From: Bacteroidota bacterium
GTDB taxonomy: Bacteria; Bacteroidota; Bacteroidia; Chitinophagales; Saprospiraceae
DNA: 64,000 nucleotides
Direction: 5' to 3'
Assembly: GCA_020160935.1 (NCBI GenBank)
Contig: JAIUPL010000016.1
Coordinates: 1-64,000, forward strand
The translations under genes and the position numbers were made by a program. The notes beneath the pieces were generated by a model. That model saw nothing but the letters and a program-made list of their open reading frames with translations. It was not told where the DNA came from and did no database searches. Positions within the stretch are counted from its first letter, which is position 1. The number at the start of each line of letters is the position of its first letter. Shown here piece after piece: positions 8,465 to 18,648 of this stretch.

Positions 8465-9952
8465 ATGGACATGAAAAAACAAACTATCATTTGCCTTTTG
8501 GCAATCCTGTTGGCTGCAAATGTATTTTCCCAAAAAAGCCTCTTGCCGCCTCCTTCTTTGGCGTTTTCCCAAAAGTTAGGGGAGGCGCCACATATATTTG
8601 CCACAACCACCTCTGATGCGTCTTTATCTGAAGTGCTCGACGCCACCTTCGACAGCATCACGGCGCTAACGCCTATCAAAGGTTTCAATGCTGCCATGAT
8701 GCTGCCCGATGGCACTTTCTGGAAACGCTCTAAAGGAGTTGCAAGAGAACTGCCGGCCACTGAATTACTCACCACCGATCACCTGATGGCGATGGGGAGT
8801 ATTAGCAAAACCTTTGTAGCAACTACCCTGCTGCTGCTTGTAGAAGAAGGTTACCTGGCGCTCGACGACAGCATCGGGCAGTATATCGGCCCCTATCCCA
8901 ATGTAGCTGGATGTATCACCATCCGCCAACTGCTGAGCCATCGCTCCGGCCTGAATGACTACCTCAACGAGAATCCGGCATCCGGAGAAGCCTTGGGCAA
9001 TGACCCTGCCCATATTTGGACGTTCGACGAGATATTGAACGGGTATGTACTGGCGCCCAATTTTAGCCCTGGCGCATCCTGGTCGTACTCCAATACCAAT
9101 TATGTACTTGCCGGGGTACTGATAGAAGCGTTAACCGGGCAGGCATGGTATCAGGTCGTTAGGCAAAAAGTCATCGAGCCGCTGGAGCTGGCGCATACTT
9201 TTATTTATCCGTTTGAAACGCCTGGTGGCCAGCCATTTGCACATGTGTTTGCCGATCTGCAGGGGAATGGCACTGTGATCGATGTGCAGGGCATCGGATT
9301 TCCTGACTCAGGGATTTTCAGCCTTGCCGCCAGTGCAGGCTGCTTCATTACCACACCGGCAGACCTGACAATATTCATGGAACGTATTTTTGGCGGGCAC
9401 CTGCTTCAGGCATCTACACTTTCCGAAATGCAGACAGATTATATTCAAAACGGAAGCGGGTTGATGTACGGCCTTGGGGCGGCTTCGTTTCCTGCTCCTC
9501 AAAACCTTGAAAACTGGGGGCACGATGGCGATCTGTTGTATAAATCTGTGGCATTATTTTTCCCTACAGAAAACATGGCACTCGCCGTACAACAGAATGA
9601 CGATAGAAGCCATGCCCCAGAGAACCCGAACTCTGTAGATTATGATAATAACGATGTTTTTCTGGCTCTTTTGATCGCATACATGAATTACATGCCCGTC
9701 ACAGGGGTCGACGAAATATCGGCAGACAATTCGATGTTGTTATATCCCAATCCGGCCAATGAGCAGGTGGTGGTAGCATGTAAGGCTGGTAAAAGTGCAA
9801 CTTCTGCAACCCTTTTCAATTTGCAAGGCCAACTCATGATGTCACAAAAAATTGAGAATCAGAACATTGTAAGAATCGACCTGTCTTCATTGCCTTCAGG
9901 CATATACGAGGTGCGCATCGGGGAACAATCCGAATTACTGCTAAAACGATAG
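8465..9952 (+). CDS. Secreted serine hydrolase (beta-lactamase / class C PBP type) with T9SS sorting domain
   Basis: 495 residues from 8465; a second ATG two codons on (8471) is equally good. After a signal peptide ('ICLLAILLAANVFSQ') comes a beta-lactamase-fold domain (~50-410). It has the nucleophile motif SISK (S-x-x-K), 'YSNTNY' (Y-x-N) and 'WGHDGD' (H-x-G-like). The last ~75 residues begin 'LLYPNPANEQ' and form a type A T9SS C-terminal domain, so the protein is exported across the outer membrane and probably surface-anchored. It probably acts as a D-amino-acid peptidase or esterase. The next gene, a membrane AraC regulator on the same strand, is separated by a strong hairpin. Confidence 0.85.
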   Translation: MDMKKQTIICLLAILLAANVFSQKSLLPPPSLAFSQKLGEAPHIFATTTSDASLSEVLDATFDSITALTPIKGFNAAMMLPDGTFWKRSKGVARELPATELLTTDHLMAMGSISKTFVATTLLLLVEEGYLALDDSIGQYIGPYPNVAGCITIRQLLSHRSGLNDYLNENPASGEALGNDPAHIWTFDEILNGYVLAPNFSPGASWSYSNTNYVLAGVLIEALTGQAWYQVVRQKVIEPLELAHTFIYPFETPGGQPFAHVFADLQGNGTVIDVQGIGFPDSGIFSLAASAGCFITTPADLTIFMERIFGGHLLQASTLSEMQTDYIQNGSGLMYGLGAASFPAPQNLENWGHDGDLLYKSVALFFPTENMALAVQQNDDRSHAPENPNSVDYDNNDVFLALLIAYMNYMPVTGVDEISADNSMLLYPNPANEQVVVACKAGKSATSATLFNLQGQLMMSQKIENQNIVRIDLSSLPSGIYEVRIGEQSELLLKR

Positions 9953-9964
9953 TCCTATATCTTT

Positions 9965-10013
9965 GAGCGTGTTCGGGATTTTCAGCCACCGGCAAAAAAT
10001 CCCGAACACGCTC
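9965..10013. terminator. 18-bp perfect hairpin downstream of the serine hydrolase
   Basis: Arms at 9965-9982 (GAGCGTGTTCGGGATTTT) and 9996-10013 are perfect complements around a 13-base loop. The hairpin starts 12 bases after the stop codon, and the A/T tracts at the stem top suit a terminator on either strand. A diverged single arm occurs at ~8138. Confidence 0.7.
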
Positions 10014-10095
10014 TAATTCAGTCGTTCGTAAAGGAAAAACAAAATAATTGCCTGACGATTTGATTCAGGTGGGATATTTGTGATACCGCACACAT

Positions 10096-11247
10096 ATGCT
10101 AAATTTACTCAACGCTATTGCCGGTGGTTCCGCGATTTTTCTTGCTTTTCTTGCCCTCACGGTGCGGCAAGATGTGAACAAGGCTGCCAACCGCTTGCTA
10201 GGCGTGTTTTTGTTTCTGGTAGGCTTGTTCATGATGGACGATAGTCTTCTGATTTCAGGCGTTTACAGGCAATATCCTCAGACATTCGGTTGGATAAATT
10301 TAATTCTTTTTGCCCTGGCGCCCCTGCTATATCTAACCGTTTTAAGGTTTGTTGTTCCCAACAGAGGGTTTACTAAACAGGATTTGTGGCATTTCCTGCC
10401 AGCGTCCTTGTTTTTGCTGATTAGCCTGCCTTTTTTGCTTTCTCCCGACGATATGAAATTACAGGCGCTGGATGCCGTAGATGATGTTTCGGACGCCACC
10501 TCCAACAATGTGTTGCTCATTTTATTGATGGTTCAGATGGTGGCATATCTTTTGGCTGCCTTCCGAAAATTGCATATTTTCAGGCAAAACCTGGAGCAGG
10601 TAACCGCGTCGCCTGAAGAAGTGAAATTAGATTGGCTGTTGTACTTCCTATGGTGCCTGGGAATCATGGTATCAATCTGGCTCGTAGAATTGTTCATTTT
10701 TCCTACCTCCCCGTATGACATTGGTTGGTATCCGATCGCATACCTTGCAGGAATATATGTATTGGGATTTTTTGCCCTGCGCCAAAAAGAGGTTTTTCCT
10801 TATCCGAAAGAGCAGGCACATGCCATTGCTGAAATTCTGGAAGGCAGCACTGCTCCCGTTGCCAAACGGCGGCAACGCCTGGATGATTCGCGATTTATTG
10901 AATTAAAATCTGCCCTCCTGCAAAAGATGGAAACCGAAAAACCATACCTCAATCCCGAACTGAATCTCCCATTGCTCGCCAGTTTGATGGGCCTGACAAT
11001 ACATGAAATGTCGGAACTTATCAACACGGGTTTTAGTGAGAATTTTGCTCAGTTCGTCAACCGCTACCGGGTGGAAGAAAGCAGACGGCTTTTACTTTCC
11101 GAAAAACACCTTCACCTGAATATGATCGGTATTGCCTTCGAAGCCGGATTCAACTCAAAAACGGCATTCAATATGGCATTCAAAAAAATAGTTGGATATT
11201 CTCCTACTGAATTCAGGGAAAACAGGCTTAAACACACGCCTGGATAA
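10096..11247 (+). CDS. Membrane-bound AraC-family regulator (7TM + HTH)
   Basis: 383 residues. The first ~235 residues contain about seven hydrophobic helices, starting 'LNAIAGGSAIFLAFLALTV'. A cytoplasmic linker (~236-280) leads to a C-terminal AraC helix-turn-helix pair (~285-380) including 'LASLMGLTIHEMSELIN' and 'IGIAFEAGFNSKTAFNMAF' and ending with 'GYSPTEFRE'. This architecture is common in Bacteroidota and is thought to sense an envelope or external signal. Its neighbour upstream is the T9SS-exported serine hydrolase, a possible target, but no operator can be assigned. Confidence 0.85.
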   Translation: MLNLLNAIAGGSAIFLAFLALTVRQDVNKAANRLLGVFLFLVGLFMMDDSLLISGVYRQYPQTFGWINLILFALAPLLYLTVLRFVVPNRGFTKQDLWHFLPASLFLLISLPFLLSPDDMKLQALDAVDDVSDATSNNVLLILLMVQMVAYLLAAFRKLHIFRQNLEQVTASPEEVKLDWLLYFLWCLGIMVSIWLVELFIFPTSPYDIGWYPIAYLAGIYVLGFFALRQKEVFPYPKEQAHAIAEILEGSTAPVAKRRQRLDDSRFIELKSALLQKMETEKPYLNPELNLPLLASLMGLTIHEMSELINTGFSENFAQFVNRYRVEESRRLLLSEKHLHLNMIGIAFEAGFNSKTAFNMAFKKIVGYSPTEFRENRLKHTPG

Positions 11248-11417
11248 TCAACGGGGCCGAGGTGTGGAGCAAGGCGTTGTTGCACCAAAAACCCGGAAAA
11301 ACAGGTTAATACAAATTAGCCCTCTCTATTTTTTACTTCTGTTCAATTTTCCCCTAACTTTCAGCATCTTTTTTAGAGCGCGACACCTATTTTAAAACAA
11401 ACACACCCATAACACCC

Positions 11418-14153
11418 ATGCGCCACCAACTTTTTCTCTTGTCAGTCATACTGACAACCACTCTCCATTCCCTGTCGGCACAATGCGACCTCGAACTCAC
11501 GATGACCGTTTCGAACAGCACCCCGGCCATTTTCCAAAATGTTGATTACGTACTTACCCTGCACAACAACGGCCCGCAAGCCGCTACGGGCATTGTAGTA
11601 AAAGTCCCGCAGAGCCAACTCATCAGCGCCAACGGGCTGGTGTTTACCGGCAGCAGCGCCACCACGGGTAGTTACGACAATATCAATCAAACCTGGAACG
11701 TTGCGACGCTGGCAGCAGGCGGTACCACCACGCTCACGCTTACATTATTCACCATGCAAACAGGACTGCCTCCCGTGTATGCGCAGGTAGCGGCGGCATC
11801 ACCCGCAGATGTGGATTCGCACCCCAACAATGGCAATCAACCTACCCCGGCCGAAGACGATGAAGCGCTGGTGGTCATCAGCAGTACACAACCTTGTGAC
11901 CTCAACCTCACGTTTGTCGATGTGCAATGCGTACCTGCTTCTCCCAATGGTCCGCCAGAAGATTATTTTCAGTACAAAATCCTGGCTACCACTTCTGACC
12001 CGGATGTGCAGTTTATCGAAATTTCCCAAAATCCCAATTTCATCGGAAAATACATTATCGAGCCCGGTGTTCCGTTTGCGCCTCCTTTTTCAAGCGGATT
12101 TTACAACCAGGCTTCCATCCGCGTACCGTATTGGGCGCGTGCAGCCAATAACCCTGCATGTGTGGTAAGCGACACAGCCGCTGCGCCGCAAGGGTGTGGC
12201 ATGCCCGTTTCTCCAGACCCTTGCAATTATTATTTTTATTTCAACGATGTATTTTGCCATGAAGGCGGTTATGGTTTTTCCATTATTGCCCAAAGTTTTG
12301 GCGGGGCGCTGAATGGTACTTACTCCTTGTATGTCAACAATGTATTGCAGGGCGCCCATTACATTTTTGGCCAGCAATATGAACTGGGTTTATTCGGGCC
12401 ACTGATCTTGCCGGCGCCGGGCGTGGGCGATACGATACGCGTGGTGTCCAATCAAAATCCTTCCTGTAGTCTAGAAAGCCTTCTTTTTCCCGAAACCTAC
12501 TGCAATCAGCCCTCCAGCCCGTATTGCTTCCAACGCGCCGTATTTCCCTGGCATGAATGGATCAGCCGTGTGCAGTTTGGCGGCATCGATCAGGAAAGCG
12601 GCAAATCAGGCGCTTCCGATTTTCGGGTAAACGCCTACCCGCCAGGATCAAGCGCAGGCTATGCGGTGGTGCATGCCGGGCAGCCCGAATCGCTGTCTGT
12701 AACAGCCAGTTTCAGTTTTCAGGCCTATGCAGAAAGCGTTCGGGTGTGGCTGGATAAAAACCACGACAACGCATTCGACGATGCGACAGAAATTTTGTTT
12801 GAAGGGCAAATTCCTGTGCCCTTAAGCGGCCCGAATACCTCTGCCGCCCTGCAAGCACAAGTAAACATACCTGCCGATGTCCTCTCCGGGCCCACTTCCA
12901 TGAAAATAGCCATGCAGCGCGGCAGTTACGCCACGGGCTGCAATGCCATTCCGTTTGGCGAAGTGGAGTATTATTCGGTAAACATCCTCGATGGACTGCC
13001 ATCGGGCGCACCTTGCGACGCAGCAACGCTGACGGTACTGGGTACTTCCTGTTATGACCCTGGTACGCCGGAAGGCCCTGGCGATGATTATTATTTCATC
13101 CGGTACAGGGTGGATTTGCCTGGGCAAGAAGGCCTCACGGTGCAGGCTTCCGGCAGTTGGATCGATGAACAGGGTAATTATTTGTTTCCGCAGCAAAATA
13201 TTCAACCCTTTTATTTCCAGGGTGTGGTGGGGCAAGACACGGTGTTTGGTCCGATTGCCATCAATGAATTCCCGAAACTGTATTTCCGGGCATCGGTATA
13301 TGACCCGCTGGGTTCTTTTTCCTGCTACAACATAGCGCCTGTAACCGTTACCGCGCCTGCGCCATGTTCTGACGGGATTGTGCCGGCATCGACGCCCAAT
13401 TGCAGTGCTTCATCGAGTTTTCCATGGGAAGACTGGATTTCCCATGTACAAATTGGCGCGTATGAAAACACCAGCGGCAAGAATTACTACTCCAGTTTCA
13501 CGACGAATGCGATTCCGCTGTCTCAGGGCGCCACTGTACCCATAGCCCTCACTGCCAGTTTCAGTTATTTCACGTACGACGAGTACTGGCGCTTATGGAT
13601 CGATTACAACCACGACGGTATTTTTCAAACGCCAGCAGAAGTGGCGTACGAAGGCATTGCGCAACGCCCGCAGGACGCAACACCCTATCAGGTTCTACAC
13701 GGCAACATACACATACCTGCTTCCGCCCTCCCGGGCCCTGCGAATGCCCGTATTTCCATGCGCCGCAATGCCTTCGGGCAACCCTGTGGTATACAGCCTA
13801 ATGGCGAAGTGGAAGACTATGCCGTGAATATCTCGCAAAACCTGCAAACGGATATTCTTCAGCGAAATAACACGATGCTGCAGGCGGAACAGTCAGAATA
13901 CACCCTTTCCCCCAACCCGGCCGGTTCATCGGTTTTTGTAAAAATGCCGACCTCGATTTCGCCTGTTCACCTGCGGCTTTTCAACCAGATGGGTGGGCTG
14001 GAAAAGGAATTTGCTATTGCTGCCACTGGATCCGAAGAAGAAAGTCGGATGATTGAACTCGACCTGTCAGGCATTCTTAACGGCGTTCATTTTCTCAAAA
14101 TTGAAACGCCGGACAAAAAGCAGGTAACGAAGAAACTGGTGGTGAACAGGTAA
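11418..14153 (+). CDS. Large secreted protein with DUF11-like and two GEVED domains, T9SS sorting domain
   Basis: 911 residues. Signal peptide ends near 'LHSLSAQ'. Residues ~22-150 are a DUF11/CARDB-like beta domain ('YVLTLHNNGPQAATGIVVKV'). Two ~150-residue GEVED-type repeats follow, each beginning 'FPWxxWIS' (around 380 and 675) and ending in the signature 'GEVEYYSVNI' or 'GEVEDYAVNI'. Between them is an unassigned beta domain. The C-terminal ~80 residues ('YTLSPNPAGSSVFVKM') are a type A T9SS sorting signal. It is probably a surface adhesin or matrix protein; no catalytic motif is seen. A short gap (~170 bases) separates it from the AraC gene. Confidence 0.8.
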   Translation: MRHQLFLLSVILTTTLHSLSAQCDLELTMTVSNSTPAIFQNVDYVLTLHNNGPQAATGIVVKVPQSQLISANGLVFTGSSATTGSYDNINQTWNVATLAAGGTTTLTLTLFTMQTGLPPVYAQVAAASPADVDSHPNNGNQPTPAEDDEALVVISSTQPCDLNLTFVDVQCVPASPNGPPEDYFQYKILATTSDPDVQFIEISQNPNFIGKYIIEPGVPFAPPFSSGFYNQASIRVPYWARAANNPACVVSDTAAAPQGCGMPVSPDPCNYYFYFNDVFCHEGGYGFSIIAQSFGGALNGTYSLYVNNVLQGAHYIFGQQYELGLFGPLILPAPGVGDTIRVVSNQNPSCSLESLLFPETYCNQPSSPYCFQRAVFPWHEWISRVQFGGIDQESGKSGASDFRVNAYPPGSSAGYAVVHAGQPESLSVTASFSFQAYAESVRVWLDKNHDNAFDDATEILFEGQIPVPLSGPNTSAALQAQVNIPADVLSGPTSMKIAMQRGSYATGCNAIPFGEVEYYSVNILDGLPSGAPCDAATLTVLGTSCYDPGTPEGPGDDYYFIRYRVDLPGQEGLTVQASGSWIDEQGNYLFPQQNIQPFYFQGVVGQDTVFGPIAINEFPKLYFRASVYDPLGSFSCYNIAPVTVTAPAPCSDGIVPASTPNCSASSSFPWEDWISHVQIGAYENTSGKNYYSSFTTNAIPLSQGATVPIALTASFSYFTYDEYWRLWIDYNHDGIFQTPAEVAYEGIAQRPQDATPYQVLHGNIHIPASALPGPANARISMRRNAFGQPCGIQPNGEVEDYAVNISQNLQTDILQRNNTMLQAEQSEYTLSPNPAGSSVFVKMPTSISPVHLRLFNQMGGLEKEFAIAATGSEEESRMIELDLSGILNGVHFLKIETPDKKQVTKKLVVNR

Positions 14154-14235
14154 TTTCATAGCATCGAAACACAGGCGTGCAGCGTTTGGGAATGGATCAC
14201 GATAACAATCCTTTTTCAAACGCCCATTCCATTTT

Positions 14236-14697
14236 ATGAAAAGAACACTGTACGCCTGTTTTGTTTTGCTGTTGCTAACGGCAGGAGGTTCAAACGCATC
14301 TGCCCAAAAACCTGACTTCAGCGGAACCTGGGTACTCAACCTGGAAAAAAGCAACCTCGAACACCAAAAAGAAGGCTTCACCGGCAGCACCTTTATCATC
14401 CAACAGCAGGGCGACCGAATCCACCTGACGCGGTTTCACCATTTCGGGAAAAAGAAAAACAGGTTGCGTTTCAAAATGACAGCAGACGGAAAAACCCGGA
14501 AAGTCAAGTTGCTTTTCAGGGGCAAACTGGCATGGGAAGGCAATGAGTTGCTTTCCACCCTGTGGAGGAAAAACTTTTTGAACGTGGTGCGATACAAATT
14601 CGGAGTCGATTCCAACGAGTTCATAGCCGATGAAGTGTTTACCGGCTACCCACAGGATCATCACAATATCTGGGTGTTCGACAGGGTGTCAGAATAA
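14236..14697 (+). CDS. Small secreted lipocalin-like protein
   Basis: 153 residues with a signal peptide ending near 'NASAQ'. The mature part starts with 'PDFSGTWVLNLEKS', a pattern found in small lipocalin-like or periplasmic beta proteins of Bacteroidota that begin with 'F-S-G-T-W'. It is basic (many K and R) and predicted beta-rich. No catalytic residue can be named. It stands alone, 82 bases after the GEVED protein and convergent with the next minus-strand gene. Confidence 0.65.
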   Translation: MKRTLYACFVLLLLTAGGSNASAQKPDFSGTWVLNLEKSNLEHQKEGFTGSTFIIQQQGDRIHLTRFHHFGKKKNRLRFKMTADGKTRKVKLLFRGKLAWEGNELLSTLWRKNFLNVVRYKFGVDSNEFIADEVFTGYPQDHHNIWVFDRVSE

Positions 14698-14753
14698 GCA
14701 GAAATGGTGTGGTCCTGCGGGTGTTTAATTTAATCCTGTTGCGGCGGCTGTAC

Positions 14754-16595
14754 CTACCTGTTTAGTATAAATTTCACGGTGCGTGTACCATGCTTTGCAG
14801 CAATACGTGCGAAGTAGACACCTGATGGGAGGTGGTCAAGTGAATAATTCAAGGTCTCTTGCAGAATTGATGACCGGTTTTCCATGTGTACAAGGTGGCC
14901 ATTTACATCGGCTATGGAAATGGTAATATCCGTCGGCTGTTCAAATATTACTTTCAGGTGAATGACATCGGAAACAGGGTTGGGCCACGCCTCGAGTGCA
15001 GCATTTGCCAAAGGTTTTTCATCTGTTAGTACAGCCAAATCGAGGTGCATACGAAGCGCTGCGTTGTAGCGAGAGAAATCTATACCATTGATATCCCATT
15101 GGCCATTGACAAACTTGAGGGTGGAAACGCCTTCGATGTTTTTATTGGTACCATATGAATGAGCAATTTGGCCATTCTCAACATTGTGGTACCACATAGC
15201 AAGGACATAACGGCCATTTGCTTCAAGCGGAACGCCTTCTGCTCCGGTGACAACATCATGCAAGGTTACGGAGTCGAGTTGCAGGAACTGGATGGTTCCT
15301 ACTGTATCTTTCAATGCGTAGGGTGCAGAACCGATCAATTCCATGCTGGAACCATCCGGAGCAAAATTGGAAAAGTCTTCCAGCACCTCGTTTTTGACTT
15401 TGTACAGGTTTGCTTCCGCGGTCGTTCCCGGTATCAATGTGCCTGATACTGACATGGCAAATACGGCTTTTGTTGCTTGAAACTGATCCAGAACATTTGC
15501 GCCCATCTTGTAATAATTCCCAACAGCCCAGTCACCCGAGGAGGCCAGGCCGAATGCCGTTAATGGGCGGGGTTCTTTTGAGAACACCAAGCCGGAAACT
15601 TCAAAAAAATCGCCATCATGATTATCAGGTAAATACACATCGACTGAATCGGAAAGCACCTCATACCAAACCTGATAGGTTCCGGGGGCTAAATCAGTTG
15701 GGACAAACGTTTGGCTGAAGACCACTGCACTGTCAACCACACCGGGTGCAAGTACAGGTAAGGTGAGACTGTCGGCAAAGAATAGGTTGATTTGCTCGCC
15801 CTGGTCGATCCATTCTCGTACATAGGCATACACTTTTACATTGGTTTGTGGAGCCGTCCCCTTGTTGGTTACATATGCTTTGAAATGAAAGGTATCTGCT
15901 GCAATCTGGGATTCAGGTGTAGCGTAATTGCGCGAAGGAAAGTTAAAATTGGAGAGGAAGAGGTTGTTGGGCAGGTTTTCTGTCAGGCGGATATTATCCA
16001 GTATCCACCAATATTCGCGGTTACCTTGCCATTCCCAACGCAAATAAACCTTGGGGCGGTTGGCAGCCCTTCCAGAAATATCCATACTGACAACCTGGGG
16101 CCCCTGCTCAAAATTAGCAATGATATACTCGTTACTTACCGATTCAAAAAGAAAAAACGGGAGCCAGGCAATGCTGTCATAACTTACATAGAGAAACGGT
16201 ATACCACCATCGTCTGCGAAGTCACGTACCCCAATCTGTTGATCAAAAACCACATACACCACATCTTTCCCGGAACAATCGATCGCAGGGCTGGTGAGCC
16301 GGCTGTAGTGGCCATATGGAGGCAGGACGCCCGCTCCATCCGAGTCGAGAATCATAAATCCATTGGCTTTGTCGCTTCCTTCAAAAAGGGGAAAACCCAG
16401 GTCGGCATGGCAGTCAGTTTGTATATCTGTGCAACGCTGCCAAAGAATATTATGACCTGATTCGTCACTGGTAGACCACCCTGCAGGCAGCCCCGGCGCA
16501 TCAAATCGCTGCTGAAAAAAAATCTGTGCATTGATTTTGGTACATGAAAGAACGAGCACCATGGTAAAAAAGAATGTAACTGGAATGAGTTTCAT
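14754..16595 (-). CDS. Secreted MAM/jelly-roll-like protein with T9SS sorting domain
   Basis: 613 residues. The signal peptide ends near 'INAQ'. The N-terminal ~180 residues ('FDAPGLPAGWSTSDESGHN') resemble the choice-of-anchor or MAM-like jelly-roll domains that often precede T9SS signals. Then come a CARDB-like region (~215-330) and an unassigned beta region. The last ~75 residues ('LEAWPNPVSDVIHLKVIFEQ' to the terminal 'KFILNR') are a type A sorting domain. It is likely exported to the cell surface; ligand unknown. Gaps on both sides suggest a single-gene unit. Confidence 0.75.
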   Translation of the reverse strand: MKLIPVTFFFTMVLVLSCTKINAQIFFQQRFDAPGLPAGWSTSDESGHNILWQRCTDIQTDCHADLGFPLFEGSDKANGFMILDSDGAGVLPPYGHYSRLTSPAIDCSGKDVVYVVFDQQIGVRDFADDGGIPFLYVSYDSIAWLPFFLFESVSNEYIIANFEQGPQVVSMDISGRAANRPKVYLRWEWQGNREYWWILDNIRLTENLPNNLFLSNFNFPSRNYATPESQIAADTFHFKAYVTNKGTAPQTNVKVYAYVREWIDQGEQINLFFADSLTLPVLAPGVVDSAVVFSQTFVPTDLAPGTYQVWYEVLSDSVDVYLPDNHDGDFFEVSGLVFSKEPRPLTAFGLASSGDWAVGNYYKMGANVLDQFQATKAVFAMSVSGTLIPGTTAEANLYKVKNEVLEDFSNFAPDGSSMELIGSAPYALKDTVGTIQFLQLDSVTLHDVVTGAEGVPLEANGRYVLAMWYHNVENGQIAHSYGTNKNIEGVSTLKFVNGQWDINGIDFSRYNAALRMHLDLAVLTDEKPLANAALEAWPNPVSDVIHLKVIFEQPTDITISIADVNGHLVHMENRSSILQETLNYSLDHLPSGVYFARIAAKHGTRTVKFILNR

Positions 16596-16795
16596 AGTTT
16601 GTTCGTATTAATAATTGTTAAATCTATTTAGTCCGTACTTAACGCTCTGAATACATTATTATTCAAAACTTTCTACACAAACAGGATAAACAGATAGTCA
16701 TATTGGCTATTTCGGCACAATCCTGACAAAAAAAGCATCAAATATTGTCTGGAGATACAAATCGACTGACATTGCATTTTATTTAACTTGTCAGC

Positions 16796-18641
16796 ATGCG
16801 CCCGTATTTCCTTCTCTGTTCCTCTCTGCTGTTTCTCTGTGCGGCATATCTTCCTGCACAACCCCTGAACTGGCCTAATAAAATCGACCCGACCTTGCGC
16901 ACACGTATACAAGCGGAGGGGCCCAGCGAGTTTTTAGTCGTCCTGAGTGCCCAGGCCGATGTGAGCGATGCCAACAAACTGACCAACAAGGAAGAAAAAG
17001 GCAGGTACGTGTATGAAACACTGCTTCAACTAGCCGAATCCACACAGGGTTCCGTAAGAAAGGTACTGAACGATGCCCAGGCGCCCATGCAATCGTTCTG
17101 GGTCATCAATGCCCTGTGGTCCAAAGGCGATATAAACCTGGTAGAACGCCTGGCACAGATGCCCGAAGTGGAGCGCGTGGAAAACAACCCGGTGCTGCAC
17201 CTCTGCCGACCACAACTACAATTTTCACGATGCTATACACAGCCTCGTCAACGGAGGCGCCAACTCCTGTGGTATCAACCTCACAGCGCCTTGCGACGAC
17301 AACGGCCACGGCACCCACACCATGGGCACCATGTGCGGGGGATTAAACGATGGCCCCGGTTCTACCTACGGTGTAGCGCCCGATGCCAGATGGATCGGCT
17401 GCCGCAACATGGAAGAAGGGGATGGCACACCGGCCACTTACATTGAATGTTTCCAGTGGTTTATCGCCCCGACCAACGCCGCTAACAGCGCTCCGGATGC
17501 CAGCAAAGCACCGCATGTGATCAATAATTCCTGGGGATGCCCTACTTCTGAAGGTTGTAATTCTACCAATTACGCTACTATGAATACGACGATCAACAAC
17601 GTACGCGCTGCCGGCATACTCGTCGTAGTATCTGCCGGGAATAGTGGGCCGAGTTGCAGCACCGTAACCTCTCCGCCAGCCATTTTTACCGGCTCGTTTG
17701 CTGTAGGCGCCACCAACAGCAGCGATGTAATATCCGGATTCAGCAGCCGTGGCCCTGTAACGGTGTATGGTTCGGCCATGAAACCGGATATCAGTGCTCC
17801 GGGAGAGACCATCCTTTCCTGCATCGGTACCGATAACAATGCATTGGGCTATACATACACCAACCTGCAAGGCACCAGCATGGCCGGGCCTCATGTAGCA
17901 GGTGTGGCAGCCCTGATGATGAGCGCGCGCCCCGAACTCAAAGGCAATGTTTCACTTCTGGAAACTATATTGAAAAATACGGCCGTCCCACTGTATTCCT
18001 CCCAGGGATGTGGCGGAATCGACGGCACTACCAGCCCCAATAATGTGTACGGCTATGGACGCGTAGATGCACTGGCTGCTACACTGCAAGCGATTTCTAC
18101 ATCCCTTCCCGTGGAATGGGCTACTTTTGAAGTCCGCCCAGTAGGCGGCACAGCCTTGCTGGAATGGGTCACGGCTTCCGAACTCGACTGCCGGCATTTT
18201 GATATTCAGCGCAGCAGCGATGGCATCCAATGGACTGAAATCGGCCGGGAAGAATGCCGCGGAACAGGCGGAAACACTTCCTATCAATTCACAGACAAAA
18301 GCCCGCTGGGCGGCATCAACTACTACCGCCTGAGACAAACGGACCTGAACGGGAGCCTTTGGTACAGCCCTGCCAAAGCGCTCAGTTTCAGCGCCTCCGG
18401 CATTGGCCTGCGCATTGTACCGGAACAAAGTGTACATTCCGCATTTGTTGACATTGCCGGAGGCCCCGATGGAGCCGCCTACACGCTGGAATTGTATGCA
18501 CTGGATGGCCGATTGCTGCAACAGGCCCAGGTGTACCGCAACAGTGTGGTGGCTTTGCCGGCTTTGGCAAGCGGCTTGTATGTGGCCGCACTGAAGGAAG
18601 AAAGCGGTCGTGTGGTAGCAACCGAGAAGATGTTGTGGTAG
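16796..18641 (+). pseudogene. Subtilisin-like (S8) T9SS protease broken by internal deletion and frameshift
   Basis: The 5' part (frame of 16796) encodes a signal peptide and an I9-type propeptide up to 'VERVENNPVLHL' (~17203), then runs out of frame to a stop at 17446. The catalytic part continues in another frame from ~17205 ('ADHNYNFHDAIH') with 'DDNGHGTHTMG' (catalytic His), 'INNSWG' (oxyanion Asn) and 'GTSMAGPHVAG' (catalytic Ser), then a fibronectin-like region and a T9SS type A domain to 18641. The segment that should carry the catalytic Asp (normally ~50 residues between propeptide and 'DHNYN') is missing at the junction. So it is a deletion with a frame change, not a simple indel. 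An assembly error is the main alternative. Confidence 0.8.
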
Positions 18642-18648
18642 GAATGGG

